DNA of 64,000 nucleotides, taken from assembly GCF_001613345.1 (NCBI RefSeq), contig NZ_BDCE01000073.1:62001-126000 (forward strand), read 5' to 3'. Positions 27,202 through 36,400 of the stretch are shown one piece after another. A program made the position numbers and the translations under genes. Each line of letters begins with the position of its first letter. The stretch's first letter is position 1. The notes under the pieces were generated by a model, which was given only the letters and a program-made list of their open reading frames with translations, did not search any database and was not told the origin of the DNA. The stretch is from Nocardia uniformis NBRC 13702 (GTDB taxonomy: Bacteria > Actinomycetota > Actinomycetes > Mycobacteriales > Mycobacteriaceae).

Positions 27202-28214
27202 AGTTCGATCACCTTCCGCCGCCGGGCCAGTGCGATGAGGAAGGGCGCACCCACGACCGCGACGACGATTCCGGCGGCGAGCTCGCCGCGGACCACGACC
27301 CGGCCGACGATATCGGCCAGCAAGAGGATCACCGCGCCGAGCAGTGCCGAATACAGGAGAACCCACCGGTAGTCGGGGCCGCATATCCAGCGAGCCAGAT
27401 GCGGGACCATGAGACCCAGGAAGACGATCACACCCGCCGTCGCGGCCACCGAACCGGCCAGCAGTGTCGTCGCGGCGAGGGCCATGACACGGGTACCGCG
27501 CACCCCGGCACCCAATGACGCGGCCACCTCATCACCCATCGCGAGAGCATTGAGACGTCGACCGGTGAACAGGGCCAGGACCACGCCCGCCAGCACGAAC
27601 GCGCTGATCGCGATGATCGGCCGGGTGGACCCGATGTCGATGGATCCGACGTTCCAGGTACGCAGGCGGTCGAACGCCTGAGGGTTCACCAGGGCGAGCG
27701 CTTGGCCCATGCCCTCCAGTACCGCGGACAGTGCGACACCGGCCAGTACCAGCCGCACCGGATCGACATTGCGACCCCGACCGATGAGGAACACGCCCAC
27801 GGCAGCGACCAGGCCACCGGCGAAAGCGAACCAGATGTACCCCAGCACCGTCTCGATCCCCAGAATCCCCACGGCGAGAACAACACCGAAGGCAGCGCCG
27901 GCATTGATTCCCAGAATCCCCGGATCGGCCAACGGATTTCGGGTGAGCCCCTGGATCAGCGCACCCGCCACACCCATGGCCACCCCGGCGATCAGTCCCA
28001 GCGCAGTGCGTGGGACCCGGCCGTCCCACACCACGGCGTGATCGGGATTGGTCAGATCGGTGGTCAGCAGCGCGTCCAGTACCGCCGCGGGGGCCAGCGG
28101 GCGCGCGCCGACCATGAGTGACAACACCGCGACACCCACCACGGCGATGGCGAAGACCATGAGCCAGATCGCGCGCAGACCGGTGGCCCTGTTTCGGACG
28201 AGCATGCGAGGCAC
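27198..28214 (-). CDS. Ferric-siderophore ABC transporter permease (FecCD family), first
   Basis: A 338-aa permease; MGVAGALIQGLTRNPLADPGILGINAGAAFG is the FecCD signature and VIVFLGLMVPHLARWICG the coupling region. The start is a GTG at 28214 or an ATG at 28205; neither has a clear ribosome-binding site. It heads the permease-permease-ATPase operon and is divergent from the siderophore-binding lipoprotein across an IdeR-type box. Confidence 0.92.
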   Translation of the reverse strand: MPRMLVRNRATGLRAIWLMVFAIAVVGVAVLSLMVGARPLAPAAVLDALLTTDLTNPDHAVVWDGRVPRTALGLIAGVAMGVAGALIQGLTRNPLADPGILGINAGAAFGVVLAVGILGIETVLGYIWFAFAGGLVAAVGVFLIGRGRNVDPVRLVLAGVALSAVLEGMGQALALVNPQAFDRLRTWNVGSIDIGSTRPIIAISAFVLAGVVLALFTGRRLNALAMGDEVAASLGAGVRGTRVMALAATTLLAGSVAATAGVIVFLGLMVPHLARWICGPDYRWVLLYSALLGAVILLLADIVGRVVVRGELAAGIVVAVVGAPFLIALARRRKVIEL

Positions 28215-28229
28215 GGTAATGCAGTCAAG

Positions 28230-28248
28230 TTAGTTTAGGCTAATCTAA
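28230..28248. promoter_or_regulatory. IdeR iron box between divergent siderophore-uptake units
   Basis: TTAGTTTAGGCTAATCTAA agrees with the IdeR/DtxR consensus TTAGGTTAGSCTAACCTAA at 17 of 19 positions. It lies 16 bp from the permease start and 6 bp from the receptor start, so iron-loaded IdeR would repress both directions. Confidence 0.8.
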
Positions 28249-28253
28249 CCTCC

Positions 28254-29285
28254 ATGATTCGACTCCGCCGATCCAGCCGACAACGCGCCGCGCGCTCCAC
28301 CGGAGCATTGACGCTGGCCCTCGTCGCCGCCGTCATTATGGCCGGTTGCTCGACCACCGAGGACGCGCGGAGCAACGTCGCCGCGGGCCAGCCGGGTTTC
28401 GGCACCGCCGATGAGGCGACAGCGAAACTCGGTTCCGCTGCCGCGCCGGGCGAATTCCCGCGAACCGTCACCCACGCCATGGGTACCGTCGAGATCCCAG
28501 CCAAGCCCCAACGAGTCGTAGTTCTGGATACCGGTGAGCTCGATTCCGTTCTGTCCCTGGGGATCACGCCGGTCGGGATGGCCACCACGCTGGGAGCGTC
28601 GCCCGTCCCGACCTATCTGGCCGACCGGCTCGAGGGCGTCGCATCCGTCGGTTCCATCCAGGAGATCAACCTCGAGGCGATTGCCGAACTGCGACCCGAT
28701 CTGATCCTGGGCAGTCAGCTCAGGGTCGAGAAGCTGTACGCACAGCTCGCCGAGATCGCCCCGACCGTGCTGTCGATCCGACCGGGCTTCCCGTGGAAGG
28801 AGAACCACCTGCTGGTGGGTGCGGCGCTCGGTATGGAGAACGAGGTGACCGCGGCGCTGACCTCCTATGCCGACGCGATCGATCGGCTGAAATCCGAGGT
28901 CGAGGGCGAACCGACCATCTCGCTGGTGCGTTTCCTGCCCGACCGGCTGCGCCTGTACGGAAACAAATCACTGCTCGGCGTGATCCTCCGCGACGCCGGG
29001 CTCGCCCGCCCCGCGAAACAGGACATCGACGACCTCGCCGTCGAGATCTCCGCCGAGAACATCGCCGACGCCGACGGTTCGGTCATCTTCTACACCTCCT
29101 ACGGCGCACCCGACGCCACCGGCGAGACCACCGTTGTCAACGGTGCCGGCTGGAAGGCCCTGCCCGCCGTCGCGGCCGGAAAGTCGTTCCGCGTCAATGA
29201 CGACGTCTGGTTCCTCGGCCTCGGTCCCATCGGTGCGGAACTGATCGTGGCCGACCTCGGCAAGCTCCTCACGCCACTGCCGTAG
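28254..29285 (+). CDS. Siderophore-binding lipoprotein (FhuD/FepB-like)
   Basis: A 343-aa periplasmic-binding protein. The signal peptide ends in a lipobox (IMAGC, acylated Cys32). The fold begins at TVTHAMGTVEIPAKPQRVVVLDTGELDSVLSLGITPVGMAT, the usual ferric-siderophore receptor opening. LEAIAELRPDLILGSQLRVEKLYAQLAEIAPTV is the interdomain signature. It should capture ferric siderophores for the divergent FecCD-type transporter. No siderophore synthase is immediately adjacent; the NRPS-formyltransferase pair lies 4 kb away. Confidence 0.93.
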   Translation: MIRLRRSSRQRAARSTGALTLALVAAVIMAGCSTTEDARSNVAAGQPGFGTADEATAKLGSAAAPGEFPRTVTHAMGTVEIPAKPQRVVVLDTGELDSVLSLGITPVGMATTLGASPVPTYLADRLEGVASVGSIQEINLEAIAELRPDLILGSQLRVEKLYAQLAEIAPTVLSIRPGFPWKENHLLVGAALGMENEVTAALTSYADAIDRLKSEVEGEPTISLVRFLPDRLRLYGNKSLLGVILRDAGLARPAKQDIDDLAVEISAENIADADGSVIFYTSYGAPDATGETTVVNGAGWKALPAVAAGKSFRVNDDVWFLGLGPIGAELIVADLGKLLTPLP

Positions 29286-29399
29286 CGGAACGCTTGCTGT
29301 GACACCTGTGTCGTCGCAGGTGGTGCCGCTGCCGGGGGAGACAATTTCAGCGGGCGTATCCGCCCATTGTCTGTTCGGGATGTCGGTACAGTCGATGCG

Positions 29400-30938
29400 A
29401 TGGACCATGTCCGGCTGGCCGAGTTGTGTACAGCGACATCGCTGTTCACCGATCTGGGAACTGGTCAGCCGACCGAACACGGGTTGCGCACATGCCTGAC
29501 CGCCATGCGACTGGCCGATGGGTTGGGCCTCGAGGCCCGGGCCCGTCCCGAGGTCTTCTATGTCTCGCTGGTGCGGTTCTTGGGTTGCACAGCCGATGCG
29601 CATCAGGTCGCGGCATTGGCCGGTGGCGACGAGATCCGGTTCTTGGCGGGTATGGCACCGATGACCATGGGTTCGCCGCGTGCGGAAGTCCTTCGAATGG
29701 TCAGCCTGGTCGCGGCCGGCCACCCCATCCCGCAACGACTGCTGGCGTTGGCGCGAGCGTTGACCGACCCCCGGGGCAAGGAACAACTGCTCGACGCGCA
29801 CTGCGAGGTGGCGGCTCGTTTGTCTACCGAGATGGGTCTTCCGGCCGGGGTGGCCGATGCGCTGGAGGTCGCCTACGCCCGATGGGACGGACGGGGCGTG
29901 CCAACAGGTATCGGCGGGCAGGACATCCCGGTGTCGGTGCGGGTGTCGATCGTTGCCCGCGACGCGGAGCTGTGGGTGCGCGAGGCCGGGGTGGACACCG
30001 CCCGACGGGTATTGCGGGAGCGCCGTGGTCGCGCCTATGACCCCGATGTGGTCGATGCCGCGCTCGGAATCGGGCTGGAGACACTGTGCCACTACGAGGA
30101 CGACCTGTGGGATGCGACTCTGGACCTGGAGCCGTCGCCTCGGCTGCGGGTGTCGGGCACCGACCTGCTCCAGGCGTTGGCGGCGCTGGGTGACTTCGCG
30201 GACTTGAAACTGCCCGAACGTTCCGGGTACTCCCGTCGCGTCGCCCGGATCGCCTCGCGCGCGGGGGAAGTGGCCAACCTCGATGCGGCGGACACGGACA
30301 CCTTGGCGCGGGCGGCACTCGTGCACGACCTCGGGGTGGTGGCGGTGCCGACCGATGTGTGGCGTTCGCGGCATCGACCTGGCAGCGCCGGGTGGGAACA
30401 GATCCGGCTCCATCCACTCTGGACCGCGCGGGTGCTGTCGCGGTGTCCCGGCCTGGAGCGGGTGGCGACGGTGGCAAGGCGGCACCACGAGCGCCGGGAT
30501 GGCAGCGGCTATCCGGTGGGGCTCACAGGTGATCTGGATCAGGCGTCGAGTCTGCTGGCGTGTGCGGTGCTGTTCGATGAGATGTCGGCGGCATCGTCGC
30601 CTGGCGGTGAGCGGCCCAGCCCAGCCGATGTGGCTGCCCAGATGGTGCGCCTGGCGCGCAGCGGCGCCATGGATCGTGGCGATGTCAACGCGGTACTCGG
30701 CGCGGTAGGCATCGCCGCGCCCCCGGTGGAAGTGGAGCGACCAGTCGGGTTGACCGAACGGGAGGTCGAGGTGCTGAGCCGATTGGCTCTCGGAGCCACC
30801 AACCGACAGATTGCTGAGACATTGGGCATCTCGGCCAAAACCGTTGGCGCCCACGTCGAGCACATCTACACCAAAGCCGGCGTGCGCTCCCGCGCCGCGG
30901 CGACCCTGTTCGCCATGCGGCACCACCTGGTGGGCTGA
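29400..30938 (+). CDS. HD-GYP domain protein with C-terminal LuxR HTH
   Basis: A 512-aa protein. The middle carries an HD phosphohydrolase core (ARAALVHDLGVVAVP, about residue 310) and the HD-GYP hallmark HHERRDGSGYPVGL (about 361). The C-terminal ~60 residues are a LuxR HTH (LTEREVEVLSRLALGATNRQIAETLGIS region). The N-terminal ~290 residues contain a second, degenerate HD-like half (VADALEVAYARWDGRGVPTG). HD-GYP proteins usually degrade cyclic di-GMP; fusion with a DNA-binding domain suggests a nucleotide-responsive transcription factor. The ATG at 29400 is chosen because MDHVRLAELC begins the conserved part. A palindrome and a hydrolase-methyltransferase operon follow. Confidence 0.85.
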   Translation: MDHVRLAELCTATSLFTDLGTGQPTEHGLRTCLTAMRLADGLGLEARARPEVFYVSLVRFLGCTADAHQVAALAGGDEIRFLAGMAPMTMGSPRAEVLRMVSLVAAGHPIPQRLLALARALTDPRGKEQLLDAHCEVAARLSTEMGLPAGVADALEVAYARWDGRGVPTGIGGQDIPVSVRVSIVARDAELWVREAGVDTARRVLRERRGRAYDPDVVDAALGIGLETLCHYEDDLWDATLDLEPSPRLRVSGTDLLQALAALGDFADLKLPERSGYSRRVARIASRAGEVANLDAADTDTLARAALVHDLGVVAVPTDVWRSRHRPGSAGWEQIRLHPLWTARVLSRCPGLERVATVARRHHERRDGSGYPVGLTGDLDQASSLLACAVLFDEMSAASSPGGERPSPADVAAQMVRLARSGAMDRGDVNAVLGAVGIAAPPVEVERPVGLTEREVEVLSRLALGATNRQIAETLGISAKTVGAHVEHIYTKAGVRSRAAATLFAMRHHLVG

Positions 30939-30971
30939 ACGGGGGAGCGGGAGCCGGGCCGAAGCGACAAG

Positions 30972-30989
30972 ATCGGGTGAACACCCGAT
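30972..30989. promoter_or_regulatory. Perfect 18-bp palindrome upstream of the hydrolase operon
   Basis: ATCGGGTG-AA-CACCCGAT is fully symmetric, begins 34 bp after the HD-GYP/LuxR stop and ends 54 bp before the hydrolase ATG. It uses the same CGGGTG/CACCCG half-sites as the island operator, but facing outward, so the binding protein is probably different. It could be an operator or a short terminator stem. Confidence 0.5.
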
Positions 30990-31043
30990 GTGGAAAGGCG
31001 CGGCGTTTGTCATGGTTGCCTTCTTCGACAAGAAGGAGGAGAC

Positions 31044-31883
31044 ATGCCAACCGCCACGGTGAACGGTGTCGCGCTGTACTACGAGATCGTCGGCACGGGG
31101 GATCGGGTCGTCCTGACCCACGGGTCGTGGACCGATGCCACCGGGTGGGCACCCGTGGTGGCTGATCTGGCCGAACGGTACGAGGTGGTGACCTGGGACC
31201 GGCGCGGCCACTCCCGGAGCCGAGCCGGTGACAGTCCCGGCAGCCGCACTGAGGACGCCGCCGACCTGGCCGCCCTGATCGAGTATCTCGGCGGGCCGGT
31301 CCACGTCGTCGGCAACTCCTACGGTGCCATTGTCACCCTGACTCTGGTGGCCGCCCGGCCGGACCTCATCGTCACCGCCGCGGTCCACGAACCACCCTTG
31401 TTCGCCCTGCTCGAAGATGCTGACGACCCCGCCATCACTCGAGCGCTGGCAGCGGTCCACCGGAATGTGTCAACGGTGGCGAGGCTGATCGAGACGGGCG
31501 ACCATCGTGGTGCGGCCGAGCATTTCATCGAGAACGTGGCGCTCGGTCCAGGTGGTTGGGAACGACTCCCCGCGGCTTTCCGAGCCGTGCTGGAAGCCAA
31601 CGCACCCACCTACCTCGACGAGGTTCGCGATCCCACGGCGCTGTCGATCGACGCCGCGGCGCTGGCCGCGACCACCGTGCCGCTCCTGTTGACCCACGGC
31701 ACGGAGAGCCCCGCGTTGTTCCCCGCCGTCATCGCCGAGTTGTCGCTGCTGGTTCCCACCGCGCAGACCGACACCTACACGGGCGCTGGGCACCTGCCGC
31801 ACACCACCCACCCACACGAGTGGGTGGCCCGCCTGACCGCCTTCCACGACCAGGCCGGTCCCGGCGAGCGGCCAGCCGAATGA
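31044..31883 (+). CDS. Alpha/beta hydrolase
   Basis: A 279-aa hydrolase. The oxyanion region VVLTHGSWTDATGW, the nucleophile elbow VVGNSYGA (GxSxG), a catalytic Asp/Glu candidate in the LLLTHGTESPALFP strand and the late His in GAGHLPHTTHP fit the fold. AAGGAGGA at 31033-31040 sets the ATG at 31044. The lid region (~140-180) is short. Substrate unknown. Its stop overlaps the methyltransferase start (ATGA), so the two are translationally coupled. Confidence 0.88.
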   Translation: MPTATVNGVALYYEIVGTGDRVVLTHGSWTDATGWAPVVADLAERYEVVTWDRRGHSRSRAGDSPGSRTEDAADLAALIEYLGGPVHVVGNSYGAIVTLTLVAARPDLIVTAAVHEPPLFALLEDADDPAITRALAAVHRNVSTVARLIETGDHRGAAEHFIENVALGPGGWERLPAAFRAVLEANAPTYLDEVRDPTALSIDAAALAATTVPLLLTHGTESPALFPAVIAELSLLVPTAQTDTYTGAGHLPHTTHPHEWVARLTAFHDQAGPGERPAE

Positions 31884-32815
31884 TTCACGACAGTGACCGT
31901 CCCCGCCCCGCTGCCCCCGGGGGCAGCGGACCCGAACCGCATGCCGACTTCGATGCGTTCGAGGCTCACGGGTGGGAGAATGCCGCCGCCACCTATCAGT
32001 GGTTCTTCGATCCCATTACCGATCGACTGATCGACCCGCTTCTCGACGTCACCGGCGTCAGCCGTGGTACGACACTGCTCGATGTGGCCTGCGGGCACGG
32101 CAACCTCAGCGGACGTGCCGCAGCTCGGGGTGCTCACCCCTGGGGCGTGGACGTGGCCGAAGCCATGGTGGCGAGTGCTCGTCAGGCGCACCCCGGTATC
32201 GAGTTCAGCCGCGCCGACGCCTGTGAATTGCCTTGTGCCAGCGAGACATTCGATGTCGCCGTGTCCAACTTCGCTATCTTGCACCTCGGCGAACCCGAAC
32301 GCGGCGTTGCCGAACTCGCGCGCGTGCTGGCGCCGGGCGGGAAGGTGGCGCTCACCGTATGGGATGTTCCCGCACGGGCCCGCCTGTTCGGGTGGGTCAC
32401 CGAGGCGCTCGCTCTCGCTGGTGCCGAACCACCCGACGACATCCCGCCGGGACCACCCTTCTTCCGGTTCGCCGACGACGAAGAGATGCATAGACTCCTC
32501 GAAGGCAATGGCTTCGAGAAGACCACGATTCACACCATCGCCTTCACCCATACCGTCGCCTCGACCGACCTGGTATGGACCGGGATCGTCGGTGGAACCG
32601 TCCGCACCGCGGCCCTGGTCCGCAACCAGCCACCCTCGGTCCAACGTGCCATACGTGCCGCGTTCGATGAGGTGGTGGCCCGCGAATCACCGGGCAGCCA
32701 GGTCGTCATACCGTTCTCGGTCAAGCTGGCCTCAGCGACCAATGCCAAGAACCCCACGCGCCGGACCTATCGCTTCGTGCGCGTCCCAGCCAGTCTTTCA
32801 CCGAGGTCGGGATAG
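31880..32815 (+). CDS. Class I SAM-dependent methyltransferase
   Basis: A 311-aa methyltransferase of the Methyltransf_11 type. Motif I is LLDVACGHGNLS, motif II region VDVAEAMVASAR, the acidic loop FSRADACELPCASETFDVAVSNFAILHL and the post-I PERGVAELARVLAPGGKVALTVWD are canonical. The C-terminal third (PPGPPFFRFADDEEMHRLLEGNGF) is the substrate lid. The substrate is unknown. The start overlaps the hydrolase stop. Its last 49 bp overlap the convergent formyltransferase gene. Confidence 0.9.
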   Translation: MIHDSDRPRPAAPGGSGPEPHADFDAFEAHGWENAAATYQWFFDPITDRLIDPLLDVTGVSRGTTLLDVACGHGNLSGRAAARGAHPWGVDVAEAMVASARQAHPGIEFSRADACELPCASETFDVAVSNFAILHLGEPERGVAELARVLAPGGKVALTVWDVPARARLFGWVTEALALAGAEPPDDIPPGPPFFRFADDEEMHRLLEGNGFEKTTIHTIAFTHTVASTDLVWTGIVGGTVRTAALVRNQPPSVQRAIRAAFDEVVARESPGSQVVIPFSVKLASATNAKNPTRRTYRFVRVPASLSPRSG

Positions 32816-33459
32816 TACGCCGAGAAGATGCCGAGGTCGGTGGCTCGAGAGTAGTCCGGGTGATCGGCGAGGTCGCGGAGGGCGTGCAGAGATTCGCGGC
32901 CGTAGTACCCGCTGCCTTCGGCAGGCTGGGGGATGGGGGTGGTGCGGTTAGCGACGATGGGTTCCAGGTTGCGCTCGAAGAGGAGCGTGCAGGCTCTCAG
33001 GCCCTCGAGCATGATGTCCTGGAATCCGTCGGCACGGGTGATCGGGAACCGTTCGGCGTCGATGATGGCACCGGTATCCACGTCGGCATCGATTTCGTGC
33101 AGGGTTGCGCCGTAGGCATTGTCGCCGTTGAGGATCGCGTAGGCGATGGCGGCTTCGGGGAGCCCGCGATGACGGGGCAGAAGCCCGTTGTGGATGTTGT
33201 AGACGCGGAACCCCTTGTTCAGGATGGGGTCTCGCAGAATGGTGGCGTTGTTGATGGAGAATACGATGCCGTCGGTGGCGGCGTTCGCCAGTCGGTCCGC
33301 GTCGTTGTTCACATCGGCGCAGGCCAGCAGCGGATGCCGCCGGTTACCTGCCGACAATTCTTGGCCGACAGGTACGACGACGAGATCGACGAGGTGTCCG
33401 GCCCCCGCGGCGAAATCGACTGCACGCCACAGCAGGGAACCGCTTCCGATAAAGATCAT
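32767..33459 (-). CDS. Formyltransferase family protein
   Basis: A 230-aa protein of the methionyl-tRNA formyltransferase-like fold. The catalytic Asn/His are in YNIHNGLLPRHRG (N88, H90; family form NxHxSLLPxYRG) and the Asp in HEIDADVDTGAII (D128). The C-terminal anticodon or substrate domain of the tRNA enzyme is missing, so it is more like small-molecule formyltransferases that use N10-formyltetrahydrofolate on amino sugars or ornithine derivatives. The ATG at 33459 overlaps the NRPS stop by 4 bp, coupling it to the NRPS. It converges on and overlaps the methyltransferase by 49 bp. Confidence 0.85.
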   Translation of the reverse strand: MIFIGSGSLLWRAVDFAAGAGHLVDLVVVPVGQELSAGNRRHPLLACADVNNDADRLANAATDGIVFSINNATILRDPILNKGFRVYNIHNGLLPRHRGLPEAAIAYAILNGDNAYGATLHEIDADVDTGAIIDAERFPITRADGFQDIMLEGLRACTLLFERNLEPIVANRTTPIPQPAEGSGYYGRESLHALRDLADHPDYSRATDLGIFSAYYPDLGERLAGTRTKR

Positions 33460-36400
33460 CGCTCTTCTCCCGCACCGGCCGCGACGGCCACGGCTTCGCA
33501 TACTCGATTCAGGGTCAGATGATGGATGAGGCCCTCCACCTGGGCGACAAATGCCTGTTCGGACGCGGTGCCGACAATCTGCCGTGAGACCTGGGCAAGC
33601 ATCTCCACCGTCGCGAGCGAGTCACCGCCGAGGGCGAAGAAGTCCGAATCCGCCGCGAGATCCGTCGAGTCGCAACGCAGGACGCGCGCCCAGATCGCGG
33701 CGACCTGCTCTCGTACCTCGGCGCCGGTGTCGTTCGCGAGCGGCGAACTCGAGTTCACGTCGGACTCGTCCACGACCTCCGCGGCGCGCAGTTCGACGAG
33801 TGCGGCACGATCGGTCTTGCCGTTGCTGGTCAACGGAAGTTCGGCGAGTCGGTGAAAGCTGCTGGGGATCATGTACACCGGTAGCCGGGCGGCCAGAAAG
33901 TCGCGTAGTGCGCTGTCGTCCAAGTGCCCTGCGGGTGTGGTCGGGGCGGGCACCACGAAGGCGTCGAGCACATGATCGCTGTGCTCGGCCCGGCGTCGGC
34001 TGACTACGCACGCGGCAGCGATGTCGGGATGGGATTCCAAAACACAGCGGATCTCGTCGGGTTCTACACGATTGCCGCGAATTTTGACCTGATGATCGAT
34101 TCGGCCGATGAATTCGAGCGTTCCGTCGGGCAGACGGCGTACCAGATCCCCCGTCCGATACGTGCGTTCACCCCGCACTGTGACAAACCGTGCCGCGGTC
34201 AGTTCAGGCCGATCGATGTATCCCGCGGCGACTTGCGGGCCACCCAAATACAGTTCTCCTACTTCGCCATCGGACACCGACTGCCCTGCGGAATTCAGCA
34301 GGTGCACGGTAGTACCCGGTGACGGCACACCGATGGGCGTCGATGCCGCACCCGGCGACGTATGGTCGCTGAGGATATGCGAGGTGCATACCAGCGAGAC
34401 CTCGGTGGGGCCGTAGCTGTTGACCAATCGCACAGTGGGACCGAAGAATTCGCGAACTCGGCGGGCCAGGTCGAGGCTGAGCTGCTCACCACCGAGCACG
34501 ACGGTACGCACACCTGACGGTGCAATGCCCTGGCGCAGTGCGACTTCCGCGAGGCTCGGCGTGAAGAAGAGAGTGTCGGCGCCGTTCTCGCCCAGCATGT
34601 CCGCCAGGGTCAGATGGTTGATCTCGCCGGGTGCCAGCAGTACCGCGCCACCCGCGACGGCAGGTGACACCATGGCCATACAGGCCATATCGGCGGCGGG
34701 GGTGTGATAGTGCGCGAACCTGGTCTCGGGGGTGAGTTGGTACCAGTCCAGTGCGGCGCGCAGATAGTGCACGACGCCGTCGTGAGTGACCTTGACGCCC
34801 TTCGGTCGCCCGGTCGAGCCGGACGTGTAGGTCACATAGGCGACGTCGGTGGGCAGGACCGCGACATCGACGGCTTCCGCGCCGCTCTCGGGCAGATCCT
34901 CGAGCGTCAGGACCGGCACGGTGTCGCCGACCAGATCGGCGTGCCGACGCGCGACCAGGCAGATGCGCGTCCCGGAGTCGCTCAACGTCTGAGCGATCCG
35001 TTCCCTCGGGTGTTTGGGATCCAGTGGCAGGAAGGCGGCCCCGGCCTCGAGGATTCCCCATTGCCCCGCCATACCCGCCAGGGTCCGACCGGAGAGAATG
35101 GCGACGATATCGCCACGCCGCACCCCGTATTCGCGAAGCCGTGCTGCGATTGCGGCGGAGCGCGCCCCCAATTGCGCATAGGTGAGCGCTCCGTCGGGTC
35201 CGGTGACCGCGAGCCCCTCGGGGCGGATCGCGGCCTGCTCGCGAAGCACCTGAACCAGTGTCGCGGCCTGCCGTGCGGGAACACTGTGGCTCTGCTCCGC
35301 TGTTGTCGTAAGCGGCGTCCCCGCCGGTCGCTCGGACTCGAGTTGGTCTACCTCCGCAGTCGCGGCAACCATCGTCGACGCGCCCGGCTCCGGTTCTCCG
35401 AGCGCGACGACGATCGCGTCCAGCAGGCTTTCGAGCCGTTCCGCGACACCCCGACCGTTCCGGCAGGACACCGTGATTCCGATCGTCTGCTCCGATTCCA
35501 CGATCGCGAAACTGATCGGCGCGAGCCCGGTGTGCGCGGGGAGGGCGACGACGGCTGTCGGGGTGAAATCCGGTGCGGCGAAGTCCGCGATCGCTACCTT
35601 GCCCGCATGGGAAATGATGGCCGAGCACAGGTTTCGGCCCGTCCGCCGTCCGAGCGTCTCTATGCCTCGAATGATTCTCTTCGCAATGGGAACAGGAATC
35701 AGTTCCAGCCCGGGTTGTTTCATCTGATTGAGCTCATCGCGCCGCATCAGCCCCGCCAGCATCCGGGCGTTGATCTCCTGCCAGCTCTCTCCCGGCGTGA
35801 TGTCCAGGAACAACGGCAGCGTGAGGTTCGCGGTGGAGCGCAACGCGCCATCGTGTCTGCGCAGATCGACCGGAACCATGATCCGCGACCGTGAACCGTT
35901 CACGGTGGTGACGATTTCGCTGATTCGCGCCACAGCGGAGGAAGCCGTCCCCCGCACGGTTCGATGCCGCAGCAGGAAGGGGCGCTCCGCGATATCGGCC
36001 CCGTGTCCGACCGGTGCGCGGAATCGCAGGCGCATCGGCACCGGACTTCCGGGAATGCCCAGGCGCACAGCCAGATCGAGATCGGTGGTGGCGTGTGACG
36101 CGCCTTCGGGCTCGGCACCGCGCAGCGCCCGAAAGACGTCCGTAGCCCACATCTGCAGCCCCTTGGCATCCATGACGCCGTGGAAGGCTCGGAAGATCAC
36201 GGTGACCGGATCGGCGGTGAGCAGCACGACCTCACAGTTGGGCGCCTCGGATACGTAATCCGGTCGCGCGATAGGGGTGTTCAGAATGCTGTCGTCGGTC
36301 AAATGGTCGTAGTCGATAGCGGCATTCGCCACCCGGACGCGCGGTGTCACCGCACCCGCGACCCAGTCCTTGCCCGACCGCACCAGCCGCGCACCCGGAT

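Noticed and set aside
28968..31460. Open frame of 830 codons on the minus strand
   Set aside because: It is antisense to the HD-GYP/LuxR and hydrolase genes, has low-complexity Arg/Gly/His composition and no family pattern; a high-GC shadow.
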